From: Paracoccus stylophorae
GTDB lineage: Bacteria > Pseudomonadota > Alphaproteobacteria > Rhodobacterales > Rhodobacteraceae
DNA: 64,000 bases
Direction: 5' to 3'
NCBI RefSeq assembly: GCF_028553765.1
Contig: NZ_CP067134.1
Location: 653,501 to 717,500, forward strand
Of the stretch, positions 17,983-26,647 are shown piece after piece. Numbering within the stretch: position 1 is the first letter of the stretch; each line of letters opens with the position of its first letter. The notes under the pieces were generated by a model. It saw nothing but the letters and a program-made list of their open reading frames with translations, was not told the origin of the DNA and ran no database searches. Position numbers and translations under genes: made by a program.

Positions 17983-18236
17983 GGCGGGCTCCTTCCCATC
18001 TTGCCGGGGGTTCGGCGAATCGTGGTCAGGATGCGGGTTCGCGCCGTCGCGTCAAGCGCAACCGCCCCATCGGCGCGCCCGTGGCAGGTATTTGCAGAGG
18101 GTGCATTGCCGGGGTGGATGCGGCCGTTGACGGCGTCGGGCTGCCGATGCGCCGCGCGCGAAACCCGCCTGAACGCCGGCCCGGTGGTGGGTGGCGCGAT
18201 GCCTCGCCCTTCGCACGCCCGGGTCCACCCGCATGG
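17983..18236. other. 254-bp region upstream of phaA
   Basis: No gene is evident. It should contain the phaA promoter on the minus strand. The only motif of note is TGCA-GAGGG-TGCA at 18093-18105, about 110 bp upstream of phaA. TGC-rich dyads are reported for the PhaR repressor of PHB genes, but I cannot confirm a match. Confidence 0.35.
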
Positions 18237-19064
18237 TCACCGGCTGGCGACCGAGGGCGGGTTCTTCCACGGCGGCGCGATGGTCGGGGCGCCGAAATAA
18301 TAGCCTTGCAGGCAGTCGATGCCGTTTTCGATCAGGAAACTGGCGTCGTCCGCTGTCTCGACCGATTCGGCGACGGTGAACATGTCGAAATGATGCGCAA
18401 TCGACATCAAGGCGCGGGTCAGCACCTGGTTGTCGGGATGTTCGGCGATCTCGCGGATGAACTGGCCGTCGATCTTGATCATGTCGAAGCAGAAATCGCG
18501 CAGATAACGGAAAGACGTATATCCCGCCCCGAAATCGTCCAGCGCCAGCGAGATGCCCGACCGCTGCACCTCGGCCATGAAGCCGCGCAGCTCGGTCGGC
18601 ATCCCCATCGCCGAGCTTTCGGTGATTTCAAGGATCAGCCGTTCCCCGACATGCGGATCGTCCGCGATGCCGTTGCGCAGGGTGCGGATCCAGTCGGGAT
18701 AGCCGATGGAACGGGCGGACATGTTGATCGACAGCCGCAGCGACGGGTCCTCGGTCAGCGCCTGAAGGCCCAGGGTCAGCGACAGGCAGTCGATCTGGCG
18801 GCCCAGCTCGGTCGTTTCGGCCACCGGCATGAAATCCTTCAGCGGCACGATCCGGCCCGAATCGTCGATGATGCGAATCAGCCCTTCGTAGAAGGCCGCG
18901 CGGTCGGTGCGCTGCGCCTGCACGATGGGCTGGAACGCCAGCACGCCGTTGCCCTTTTCCACCGCGGCGCGCACGGCGGGCAGGGTGATCCGGCTTTGCT
19001 GATCCATGGCGTATTCCAGCGGCGAGCCTTTGGGTGGGGTGCCGTTGCTCACATCCTGCCTCAT
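18237..19064 (-). CDS. Stand-alone EAL-domain cyclic-di-GMP phosphodiesterase
   Basis: A ~275-residue protein made almost entirely of an EAL domain, expected to hydrolyse cyclic di-GMP to pGpG. No GGDEF, PAS or membrane domain is visible. The signature EAL reads EGL in FYEGLIRI. The residues needed for catalysis all appear present: N in SINMSAR, E in LEITES, DD in ALDDFGAGYTS, K in MIKIDGQF, E in AESVET and Q in CLQGYYFG. The start is uncertain: ATG at 19064 is chosen, but GTG at 19052 (with GAGG upstream) or an ATG at 19127 are possible. It is divergent from tag. Confidence 0.88.
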   Translation of the reverse strand: MRQDVSNGTPPKGSPLEYAMDQQSRITLPAVRAAVEKGNGVLAFQPIVQAQRTDRAAFYEGLIRIIDDSGRIVPLKDFMPVAETTELGRQIDCLSLTLGLQALTEDPSLRLSINMSARSIGYPDWIRTLRNGIADDPHVGERLILEITESSAMGMPTELRGFMAEVQRSGISLALDDFGAGYTSFRYLRDFCFDMIKIDGQFIREIAEHPDNQVLTRALMSIAHHFDMFTVAESVETADDASFLIENGIDCLQGYYFGAPTIAPPWKNPPSVASR

Positions 19065-19152
19065 CTTCCATACGGGTCTTGTTGCACTTTGCGCATGATT
19101 GCCTAGTTTTCCCTTAACCCGCAGCATTTTCTGGACTCGAGGTTAACGGCGG

Positions 19153-19728
19153 ATGACGCGATGCAGCTGGTGCGGGACCGATCCGCTTTACGTGGCCTAT
19201 CACGATCGCGAATGGGGCGTGCCCGAACGCGACGGTCGGGCGCTGTGGGAAAATCTGATGCTGGAGGGGTTTCAGGCCGGGCTCAGCTGGATCACGATCC
19301 TGCGCAAGCGCGACAGTTTCCGCGCCGAATTCGACGGTTTCGATCCCGAACGGGTGGCCGGATGGGACGCGGCGCGAATCGACCGCGCGCTGCAAAATCC
19401 GGGAATCGTGCGCCACCGCGGCAAGATCGCCGCGACCGTCCGGGGCGCGCGCCTGTTCATCGAGATCGAGGGACGCGACGGTTTCGCGCCGTTCCTGTGG
19501 TCGTTCGTCGGCGGGCAGCCGATCCGGAACCGCTTTGCCGGCATGGACGAGGTGCCGGCCGTCACGCCCGAATCAATCGCCCTATCGAAGGCGCTGAAAA
19601 CGCGCGGCTTCGGTTTCTGCGGACCGGTGATCGTCTATGCGTTCATGCAGGCCACGGGCATGGTCAACGACCATCTGACAGGCTGCCCGCGTCACGATCA
19701 GGTCAGTCGGCTGTCAACTGCCGGATGA
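19153..19728 (+). CDS. tag: DNA-3-methyladenine glycosylase I
   Basis: A 191-residue base-excision repair enzyme that removes 3-methyladenine from alkylated DNA. The zinc-snap residues match the Tag family exactly in spacing: C4, H17 and H174/C178 in NDHLTGCPRH. The N-terminal RCSWCGTDPLYVAYHD and EGFQAGLSWITIL motifs are typical. Its 3' end overlaps the convergent tlpA gene by 26 bp. Confidence 0.95.
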   Translation: MTRCSWCGTDPLYVAYHDREWGVPERDGRALWENLMLEGFQAGLSWITILRKRDSFRAEFDGFDPERVAGWDAARIDRALQNPGIVRHRGKIAATVRGARLFIEIEGRDGFAPFLWSFVGGQPIRNRFAGMDEVPAVTPESIALSKALKTRGFGFCGPVIVYAFMQATGMVNDHLTGCPRHDQVSRLSTAG

Positions 19729-20251
19729 CGTCCTTTGCCGCGTCGCTGGACCAGTCGGCGTCGCCCAGAAGCCGCGCGACCTCGTTTCCGTCGCGGTCGA
19801 TCAGCACCGTCACGGGCAGGCCCACGACGCCCATCTGACGGGCCAACTGCTGTCTGGGGTCCAGCAGCACGGGCAGGTTCTGCACCCCGGTCTCTTCGAA
19901 GAACTGGTCGATCTTGGCGGGCGCGTTGCGGCCGGTCGCGATGGTCACGACCTGGAAATCCTCGCCGCCCAACTCGGCCTGAAGCGCATCGAGTGCGGGC
20001 ATCTCCTCGCGGCAGGGCGCGCACCATGTGGCCCAGAAATTGACCAGCGCGACCTTGCCCTGCCAGTCCGACAGCCGGTGCGTGCCGCCGTCGGGGTCGG
20101 TGAACTCGGTTTCGGGGATGGGCGGGGCATCCCTGGACGGCACCAGCTTGACCAGCCCCGCATCATGGGCGGCCTGCCAGTCCACCTGGGCCGCGAAGCC
20201 GGTATTTGCACCGATGAGAAGCGCCGTATAAAGCAGGGCAGAACGCAGCAT
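19703..20251 (-). CDS. tlpA: TlpA-family periplasmic thiol-disulfide oxidoreductase
   Basis: A 182-residue secreted thioredoxin-fold protein: a signal peptide (about 1-20, ending TGFAA), then a thioredoxin domain with the redox motif WCAPC at C77/C80 and the cis-proline in GLPVTVLID. TlpA-type proteins reduce periplasmic cysteines, often for cytochrome c or cytochrome oxidase assembly; ccmI at 47335 is in the same window but not adjacent. Its start codon is only 23 bp from that of argH, so the two share a very compact divergent promoter region. Confidence 0.88.
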   Translation of the reverse strand: MLRSALLYTALLIGANTGFAAQVDWQAAHDAGLVKLVPSRDAPPIPETEFTDPDGGTHRLSDWQGKVALVNFWATWCAPCREEMPALDALQAELGGEDFQVVTIATGRNAPAKIDQFFEETGVQNLPVLLDPRQQLARQMGVVGLPVTVLIDRDGNEVARLLGDADWSSDAAKDVIRQLTAD

Positions 20252-20274
20252 GTGACCTCCGAAGGACTTTCCGT

Positions 20275-21681
20275 ATGACCGACCGGCCCCACGACAAGGA
20301 CGCCGCCAACAGCATGTGGGGCGGACGCTTTGCTGCCGGACCCGATGCGATCATGGAGGCGATCAACGCCTCGATCGGCTTCGACCGGCGGCTTTACGCC
20401 CAGGACATCCGGGGCAGCCGGGCCCATGCCGCCATGCTGGCCGCACAAGGCATCATCAGCGATAGCGATGCGGACGCCATCGGGAAAGGGCTTCTCACGG
20501 TGTTGTCAGAGATCGAGGCCGGCGATTTTCCGTTCAGCACGGCGCTGGAAGACATCCACATGAATGTCGAGGCGCGGCTGAAGGACCTGATCGGCGAGGC
20601 GGCGGGCCGCCTGCACACCGGCCGGTCGCGCAACGATCAGGTGGCGACGGATTTCCGGCTGTGGGTGCGCGATCAGTGCGATGCGGCGATTGCGGGGCTG
20701 CGGGCGCTGATCCGGGCGGCCCTGTCGCAGGCCGAGGCCGGGGCCGACTGGGTCATGCCGGGATTCACCCATCTGCAAACGGCGCAGCCGGTGACATGGG
20801 GCCATCACATGATGGCCTATGTCGAGATGTTCGGCCGCGACCTGTCGCGGTTTCAGGATGCCCGCCGGCGGATGAACGAATCGCCCCTTGGTGCCGCCGC
20901 GCTGGCCGGCACCGGCTATCCCATCGACCGCGAGGCGACGGCCGCCGCGCTGGATTTCGACCGGCCGATGGCCAACAGCCTCGATGCGGTCTCGGACCGC
21001 GATTTCGCGCTGGAGTTCCTGTCGGCGGCCTCGATCTGCGCGGTGCATCTGTCGCGGCTGGCGGAAGAGCTGGTGATCTGGTCCTCGGCCCAGTTCCGCT
21101 TTGTGTCGATGTCGGACAAATGGTCCACCGGCTCCAGCATCATGCCGCAGAAACGCAACCCCGACGCGGCCGAGCTGATCCGCGCCAAGATCGGGCGCAT
21201 CCTGGGGGCGACGGTGGCGCTGTTCACGGTGATGAAGGGGCTGCCCTTGGCCTATTCCAAGGACATGCAGGAGGACAAGGAACAGGTCTTCGACGCCGCC
21301 GACCATCTGATGCTGGCGCTGGCCGCGATGGCGGGGATGCTGTCGGACCTGACCGCCAACCGCGACCGGATGGAGGCCGCGGCCTCGGCCGGGTTCTCGA
21401 CCGCGACCGATCTGGCCGACTGGCTGGTGCGCGAGGCGGGAATGCCGTTCCGTCAGGCGCATCACGTCACCGGATCGTTGGTGGCGATGGCCGAAGGCAA
21501 GGGGGTCGATCTGCCCGATCTGACCCTTGCCGACATGCAATCGGTCGATCCGGCGATCACCGACGATGTGGTCGGCGTGCTGGGTGTGCATAATTCCGTC
21601 GCCTCGCGGCAAAGCTATGGCGGGACCGCGCCCGATCAGGTGCGCGCGCAGATTGCCCGTTGGAAAGAGAGACTCGCATGA
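20275..21681 (+). CDS. argH: Argininosuccinate lyase
   Basis: A 468-residue enzyme cleaving argininosuccinate to arginine and fumarate, the last step of arginine synthesis. The fumarase/aspartase superfamily signature [12 protein letters not shown] is intact and contains the catalytic-loop serine. [16 protein letters not shown] and TPESIHMN-type segments (here EDIHMNVE) are also conserved. It is followed, with an ATGA overlap, by a small lipoprotein gene and then lysA. Confidence 0.97.
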   Translation: MTDRPHDKDAANSMWGGRFAAGPDAIMEAINASIGFDRRLYAQDIRGSRAHAAMLAAQGIISDSDADAIGKGLLTVLSEIEAGDFPFSTALEDIHMNVEARLKDLIGEAAGRLHTGRSRNDQVATDFRLWVRDQCDAAIAGLRALIRAALSQAEAGADWVMPGFTHLQTAQPVTWGHHMMAYVEMFGRDLSRFQDARRRMNESPLGAAALAGTGYPIDREATAAALDFDRPMANSLDAVSDRDFALEFLSAASICAVHLSRLAEELVIWSSAQFRFVSMSDKWSTGSSIMPQKRNPDAAELIRAKIGRILGATVALFTVMKGLPLAYSKDMQEDKEQVFDAADHLMLALAAMAGMLSDLTANRDRMEAAASAGFSTATDLADWLVREAGMPFRQAHHVTGSLVAMAEGKGVDLPDLTLADMQSVDPAITDDVVGVLGVHNSVASRQSYGGTAPDQVRAQIARWKERLA

Positions 21682-21827
21682 CGCGCCTGGCCCTGATCGC
21701 GGTGCTGACCCTTGCGGGCTGCGGGGTGGACGGCCCGCCCGAACGTCCCGCCGCCCCCGCGACGCCGCCGAAATCCGGGGTCGCGATCTCGGGTCACGCG
21801 ACGATGGGCGTCATCACGGAGCTGTAG
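21678..21827 (+). CDS. lptM: Small LptM/YifL-type lipoprotein
   Basis: A 49-residue gene between argH and lysA. The ATG at 21678 overlaps the argH stop (ATGA), and its TAG is followed at once by the lysA GTG. The protein is a short lipoprotein: [15 protein letters not shown], with the acylated cysteine at residue 15, then GVDGPPERP and a Pro/Ala-rich tail. The lipobox followed by G-x-x-GPP is the hallmark of the LptM/YifL family, which in E. coli helps mature the LptD/LptE lipopolysaccharide translocon. That role here is inferred from the family. Confidence 0.78.
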   Translation: MTRLALIAVLTLAGCGVDGPPERPAAPATPPKSGVAISGHATMGVITEL

Positions 21828-23093
21828 GTGGATCATTTCAACTATCACGACGGCGCGCTGCATGCCGAGGATGTTCCGCTGTCGCGCATCGCCGATCAGG
21901 TCGGGACGCCGGTCTATGTCTATTCCGCCGCGACGCTGAGGCGGCATTTCGGGCTGTTCCGGCAGGCGCTGGACTGGGCCGACCACCTTGTCTGCTTTGC
22001 GGTGAAGGCCAATTCCAACCTTGCGGTGCTGAAGCTGCTGGGCGACATGGGCGCGGGCATGGATGTCGTGTCGGGCGGGGAATATGCACGGGCGCGGGCG
22101 GCGGGCGTGCCGGGCCAGCGGATCGTGTTTTCCGGCGTCGGCAAGACCGTGGCCGAGATGCGTCAGGCCATCGACGGCGGCATCCGCCAGTTCAACATCG
22201 AATCCGAGCCGGAAATGCGGGCGCTGTCGGCGCTGGCCGTCAGCATGGGGGCCGAGGTGCCGGTGACGATCCGGGTGAACCCGGATGTGGACGCGAAGAC
22301 GCACGAGAAGATCGCGACCGGCAAGTCCGAGAACAAGTTCGGCATCCCCATCGCCCGCGCGCGCGATGTCTATGCCGAGGCGGCGGCGCTGCCGGGGCTG
22401 CGCGTGGTCGGCGTGGACGTGCATATCGGCAGCCAGCTGACCGATCTGGACCCGTACCGCGCGGCCTATGCGAAGGTGGCCGATCTGACCCGCGCCCTGC
22501 GCGCGGACGGGCACGCGATCACCCGGCTGGATCTGGGCGGGGGGCTGGGCATCCCCTATCGCCGCGACAACAACGCGCCGCCCCTGCCGATCGAATACGG
22601 GGCCGTGATCCGCGAGACGGTGGGCGATCTGGGCTGCGAGATCCAGATCGAGCCGGGGCGGAACATCGTCGGCAATGCCGGTATCCTGCTGTCGCGCGTC
22701 ATTTACCTGAAAGAGGGCGAGGGGCGGGATTTCCTGATCGTCGATGCCGCCATGAACGATCTTCTGCGCCCGGCGATGTATGGCGCGCATCACGACATCG
22801 TCCCGGTGGCCGAGCCCGCGCCGGGCGCCGATGTCCAACCCTTCGACGTGGTCGGCCCGGTCTGCGAATCGGGCGACACGTTCCAGAAGGGCGCCCAGCT
22901 TGCGCGGCTGCAGGCGGGCGATCTGGTCGCGTTCCGCTCGGCCGGCGCCTATGGCGCGGTGATGGCGTCGGAATACAATTCGCGCCCGCTGGTGCCCGAG
23001 GTGCTGGTCCAGGGCGATCACTTCGCCGTCATCCGGGCGCGACCGTCATTTGAGGAAATGCTGGCCCGCGATACCATCCCCGAATGGCTTTGA
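21828..23093 (+). CDS. lysA: Diaminopimelate decarboxylase
   Basis: A 421-residue PLP enzyme making L-lysine from meso-diaminopimelate. The PLP lysine is K60 in CFAVKANSNLAVL; the HIGSQ and LGGGLGIPY motifs are intact, as is the CESGDTF motif carrying the catalytic cysteine. The GTG start at 21828 directly follows the upstream stop codon. The last 10 bases overlap the earliest ATG of the next gene. Confidence 0.96.
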   Translation: MDHFNYHDGALHAEDVPLSRIADQVGTPVYVYSAATLRRHFGLFRQALDWADHLVCFAVKANSNLAVLKLLGDMGAGMDVVSGGEYARARAAGVPGQRIVFSGVGKTVAEMRQAIDGGIRQFNIESEPEMRALSALAVSMGAEVPVTIRVNPDVDAKTHEKIATGKSENKFGIPIARARDVYAEAAALPGLRVVGVDVHIGSQLTDLDPYRAAYAKVADLTRALRADGHAITRLDLGGGLGIPYRRDNNAPPLPIEYGAVIRETVGDLGCEIQIEPGRNIVGNAGILLSRVIYLKEGEGRDFLIVDAAMNDLLRPAMYGAHHDIVPVAEPAPGADVQPFDVVGPVCESGDTFQKGAQLARLQAGDLVAFRSAGAYGAVMASEYNSRPLVPEVLVQGDHFAVIRARPSFEEMLARDTIPEWL

Positions 23094-25648
23094 CGCGACG
23101 CCCCGATCCGCCGTCACCGCCGGGGGCTGTCTGCCCCCGGACCCCCGAGGATATTTCGACGCCAAAGACCCGCCGGATCGCACGCGCCCTGCGCCTGACC
23201 GGCTGGGGCATGGTGTGGGAACGCGGGGCGCGGGCATTCTGGCCCCTGGCGGCGATCCTGTGCGCCCTGTTCGCGGCCTTCGCGCTGGGCGGCGTGGCGG
23301 CGGTGCCGGAGGCGGCGCTGCCCTGGGTTGCGCTGCTGGCGCTGCTGGCGGTGGTCGCGACGGCCATCCGGGGCGGGTTGCGGTATCGGCGCGTGCGCGC
23401 GTCCGAGGCGGTCGAGCGGCTGGACCGGACCTTGCCGGGCCGTCCGCTGGCGGCGCTGGCCGATCGTGCCGCGCTGGGCGGCGAAGGCGCGCTGTGGCGC
23501 GCGCATCTGGCGCAGATGCAGGCCCGCGCATCCGCGGCGCGCGCGGTCAGGCCCGATGCCGATCTGGCGCGGCGCGATCCGTTCGCGCTGCGGCTGGCGT
23601 CGCTGGTGGCGCTGGTCATGGCGTTGATCTTTGGCGGCGGCGCGCAGATCGGGCAGGGCATCGGCGCGATCGCGGCCACGGTCGGCCGGCCTTTGGCGGG
23701 CGGGGAAGTCGCCTCGGGGCCGGGATGGGAGGGCTGGGCCGAGCCGCCGGCCTATACGCGCCGTCCGACGATCTATCTGAACGCGCTGGATTCGGGGCAG
23801 GTGCTGGAACTGCCCAAGGGCAGCGCGGTGACGTTCCGGCTGTATGGCGACGGCGCGACCGTCACCCAGGATATCGGCGCGGTCATCGCCGAGGATGCGC
23901 AGGCGCCGGGGTTCCGGGCCGAGCGTTCCGGCCGGATCGCGGTGGGGGATCGCCGCTTTGAGGTGACCGTCCTGCCCGACGCGCCGCCCGCGATCCGCGC
24001 AGGCGCCGCGCCGACGCGGCGCGCGGACGGGCGGATGATCCAGGACTTCGAGGCCGAGGACGATCACGGCATCGCCGCGGGACGCGCGCGCATCGTGCTG
24101 AATCTGGCCTCGGTCGACCGGCGATTCGGGCTGAAGCCCGCGCCCGAGCCGCGCGATCCGGTCGATCTGGACCTGCCCTTGCCGCGCGGCGGCGACCGGC
24201 GCGAGGTCTCGGGCCAGATCGTCGAGGACCTGGCCCGTCACCCTTGGGCGAACCTGCCGGTCAGCCTGACGCTGGAGGCGGTGGACGGCATCGACCAGAC
24301 CGGCCGCTCGGCCCCGTTCCACACGATCCTGCCCGGACGGCGCTTTTTCGATCCGCGCGCCGCCGCGCTGATCGAGTTGCGCCGCGACCTGCTGTGGTCG
24401 CGCGAGAATGCCGGCCGCAGCGCCGAGATCCTGCGCGCGATCACCTGGCGGCCCGACGGGTTCATCGACCGGACCCTGTATCTGCAACTGCGCGGCGCGG
24501 TGGGGCAGCTGGAATCCGGCCCGCTGTCCGATGAGGCACGCGACCGGCTGGGCGAGGCGTTGTGGAAGGCCGCAATCCTGCTGGAGGATGGCGGGCTGTC
24601 GGATGCGCTGGAGCGGATGCGGCAGGCGCAGGAAAAACTGTCCGAGGCGATCCGCAACGGCGCCAGCCCCGACGAGATCCAGCGCCTGATGGATCAGCTG
24701 AAAGAGGCGACCGATGCCTATACGAGGATGCTGGCCGAACAGGGCCAGCAGGACCCGGCAGACCGGTTCACCGAAAACCAGCCCGGCCAGCGCATCACCA
24801 GCGACCAGATCCAGCAGATGATGGACGAGATCCAGCGCCTGATGAACGAGGGCCGGATGGCCGAGGCGCAGCAATTGCTGGAACAGTTCAATCGGATGAT
24901 GGAGAACCTGCAGGTCACGCAGGGCGAGGGCGGCGAGGGGCAGGAGGGCAGCCAGGGCAACCAGCAGATGAACCGGCTGGCCGACACGCTGCGCGAACAG
25001 CAGCGCCTGTCGGACGATGCCTTTCGCGACATGCAGGAACAGTTCGGGCAGGGACAGTTCGGCCAGGACGGGACGGAGGACCGCGCGCCCGGCGCGGGCG
25101 ATCTGGCCGACCGGCAGCGCGGCCTGCGCGAACAGCTGGGCCAGCAGCGCGGGATGCTGCCGGGCCAGGGCAGCGAACCGGGCGACAGCGCCCGCCGGCA
25201 ACTGGACGAGGCGGGCCGGGCGATGGAGGACGCCGAACGGGCGCTGCGCGAGGGCGATACCGGCGGGGCGTTGCAGCGTCAGGCCGACGCCATCGAAGCG
25301 ATGCGCGAGGGGATGCGGTCGCTGTCCGACATGATGGGTCAGCAGCGCGGTCAGGCCGATGAGGGCCAGCAGGGGCAGGACGGTCAGGAAGGTCAGGAAC
25401 CAGGCGGCGAGGCCGGGCGCACGGCGCAGGACGGGACAAGTCGCGACCGGCGGCCGATGCTGGATCCCCTCGGTCGTCAGATGGACGGCAACGGCAACAT
25501 GATCACCATGGGCAATCCGCTGGCGGAAGGGATCGACCCGGCCCGGCGGGCGCGCGATCTGCTGGACGAGATCCGCCGCCGCAGCGGTCAGCGCGACCGC
25601 CCGCAGGACGAACGCGACTATCTGGACCGGCTGCTGGACCGGTTCTGA
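23084..25648 (+). CDS. TIGR02302 (DUF4175) family membrane protein
   Basis: A large protein of unknown function (854 residues from ATG 23084). It has two N-terminal spans (about 50-90), a further span near 175-200, an Ig-like periplasmic region (about 200-430), then long amphipathic and coiled-coil segments. The C-terminal third is extremely Gln/Gly/Asp/Glu-rich (QGQFGQDG, GQQGQDGQEGQE) and ends in a conserved MLDPLGR...GIDPARRARDLLDEIR. The start is unclear. Residues 12-29 are encoded by a 52-bp palindromic repeat that also occurs before fmt. The only alternative ATG is at 23210, yet the segment between (RIARALRLTGWG) looks like family sequence, so translation probably begins upstream of the repeat. 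Confidence 0.8.
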   Translation: MALTRRPDPPSPPGAVCPRTPEDISTPKTRRIARALRLTGWGMVWERGARAFWPLAAILCALFAAFALGGVAAVPEAALPWVALLALLAVVATAIRGGLRYRRVRASEAVERLDRTLPGRPLAALADRAALGGEGALWRAHLAQMQARASAARAVRPDADLARRDPFALRLASLVALVMALIFGGGAQIGQGIGAIAATVGRPLAGGEVASGPGWEGWAEPPAYTRRPTIYLNALDSGQVLELPKGSAVTFRLYGDGATVTQDIGAVIAEDAQAPGFRAERSGRIAVGDRRFEVTVLPDAPPAIRAGAAPTRRADGRMIQDFEAEDDHGIAAGRARIVLNLASVDRRFGLKPAPEPRDPVDLDLPLPRGGDRREVSGQIVEDLARHPWANLPVSLTLEAVDGIDQTGRSAPFHTILPGRRFFDPRAAALIELRRDLLWSRENAGRSAEILRAITWRPDGFIDRTLYLQLRGAVGQLESGPLSDEARDRLGEALWKAAILLEDGGLSDALERMRQAQEKLSEAIRNGASPDEIQRLMDQLKEATDAYTRMLAEQGQQDPADRFTENQPGQRITSDQIQQMMDEIQRLMNEGRMAEAQQLLEQFNRMMENLQVTQGEGGEGQEGSQGNQQMNRLADTLREQQRLSDDAFRDMQEQFGQGQFGQDGTEDRAPGAGDLADRQRGLREQLGQQRGMLPGQGSEPGDSARRQLDEAGRAMEDAERALREGDTGGALQRQADAIEAMREGMRSLSDMMGQQRGQADEGQQGQDGQEGQEPGGEAGRTAQDGTSRDRRPMLDPLGRQMDGNGNMITMGNPLAEGIDPARRARDLLDEIRRRSGQRDRPQDERDYLDRLLDRF
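23118..23169 (+). repeat. Dispersed palindromic element, copy 1
   Basis: A 52-bp sequence identical to 35135-35186. It contains a perfect hairpin, CCGGGGGC-TGTCT-GCCCCCGG (23120-23140), followed by ACCCCCGAGGATATTT and CGACGCCAAAGAC. It begins 24 bases after the lysA stop and lies in frame within the N-terminal coding region of the TIGR02302 gene. Confidence 0.9.
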
Positions 25649-25661
25649 CGCAACGGGTCGG

Positions 25662-26552
25662 TCAGGCGGACCGCCCGAAAATGCCCGATTGCAGCCACAG
25701 CCTGCCCTGATCCACGAAGGCGCGAAGATCCTGCATGGCCGCGCCCACCGGCCCGGCATCGGACATGGCGGGCGCAAGCAGGTAAAGGACCAGCCCCGTT
25801 GCCGCAATAGCCACCGCAAGACCGAACCCCGTGCGGTAGCCGGACGGACCGTCCGCAGGCACCGGCATCGCCGGCTGAAACGGCGTGTCCGGGGCGGCCG
25901 GGGCCGTGCCGGCCGGTTTCGGCAGGTCCAGATCGACTGCCGGATCGGGTTGGGGGAATGGCGCGCCGACCATGGCCCGCGTCGCGCCGGCGGGGGCGAC
26001 GACGGGCTGAGCCTCGGGGTCGGACGGTGCCGGAACCCTGTCGGGGGCGGGCCGGGTGCTGCCGGCCCCTGATGCGGGTGTGTCGGTGACGGTGGTGGCC
26101 GGCCAGTCGATCCCGGTCGCGTGGGCTGTGGACTCGTGTCGGGCGGGGCGGTTGCCGTCCTGCGTGCCAGTGTCGGTGCCGGTTTCGGCGGCGCGGGCGC
26201 GGCGTTCGTGTTCCACCTCGTCGCGCAGGATGCTGAGAACGCTTTCGGGCACGCGGCGGCTGAGTTTCGCAGCCGGGGCAGCGGCGGCGCTGCCCGATTG
26301 CGACGCGTCGCCCGTCCTGTCGGGATCGCGTTGCACCTTGGCCGATTCTCCGAAGGCCAGCGTATAGGACAGCTGTTCCGCCCCCGCCTTCGGTCGCGCC
26401 TGGGGCAGGTCGGGCGGCCTGTCGCCGGGCGTCGCCTGCCAGACCTGTCCGCAGGCGGTGCATTCGACCTGCCGGCCCCGCGCCGGGATCGTGCCTTCGG
26501 GCAGCAGGTATTCCGCGGCGCAGCCCGGACAGATCAACCGTATTTCAGCCAT
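25662..26552 (-). CDS. Zinc-ribbon membrane protein (MJ0042-type)
   Basis: A 296-residue protein with an N-terminal zinc ribbon, CPGCAAEYLLPEGTIP...CTACGQVW (two CxxC pairs within the first ~38 residues). A long Pro/Ala/Asp-rich, probably disordered linker follows, then one membrane span near 250-270. Zinc-ribbon proteins of this type are seen next to ftsEX in Rhodobacteraceae; function is not known. ATG at 26552 is preferred because GAGGG lies six bases upstream. It is divergent from ftsE with about 95 bp between. Confidence 0.78.
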   Translation of the reverse strand: MAEIRLICPGCAAEYLLPEGTIPARGRQVECTACGQVWQATPGDRPPDLPQARPKAGAEQLSYTLAFGESAKVQRDPDRTGDASQSGSAAAAPAAKLSRRVPESVLSILRDEVEHERRARAAETGTDTGTQDGNRPARHESTAHATGIDWPATTVTDTPASGAGSTRPAPDRVPAPSDPEAQPVVAPAGATRAMVGAPFPQPDPAVDLDLPKPAGTAPAAPDTPFQPAMPVPADGPSGYRTGFGLAVAIAATGLVLYLLAPAMSDAGPVGAAMQDLRAFVDQGRLWLQSGIFGRSA

Positions 26553-26647
26553 GCCCACCCTCGCATTCACCTGAACGATCTTCTATCAAGCGCGGGGCCG
26601 GCTTCCAAGCGGCCGGAAAACGATCCCGCAGCAAAAGGGGGTGGCGC

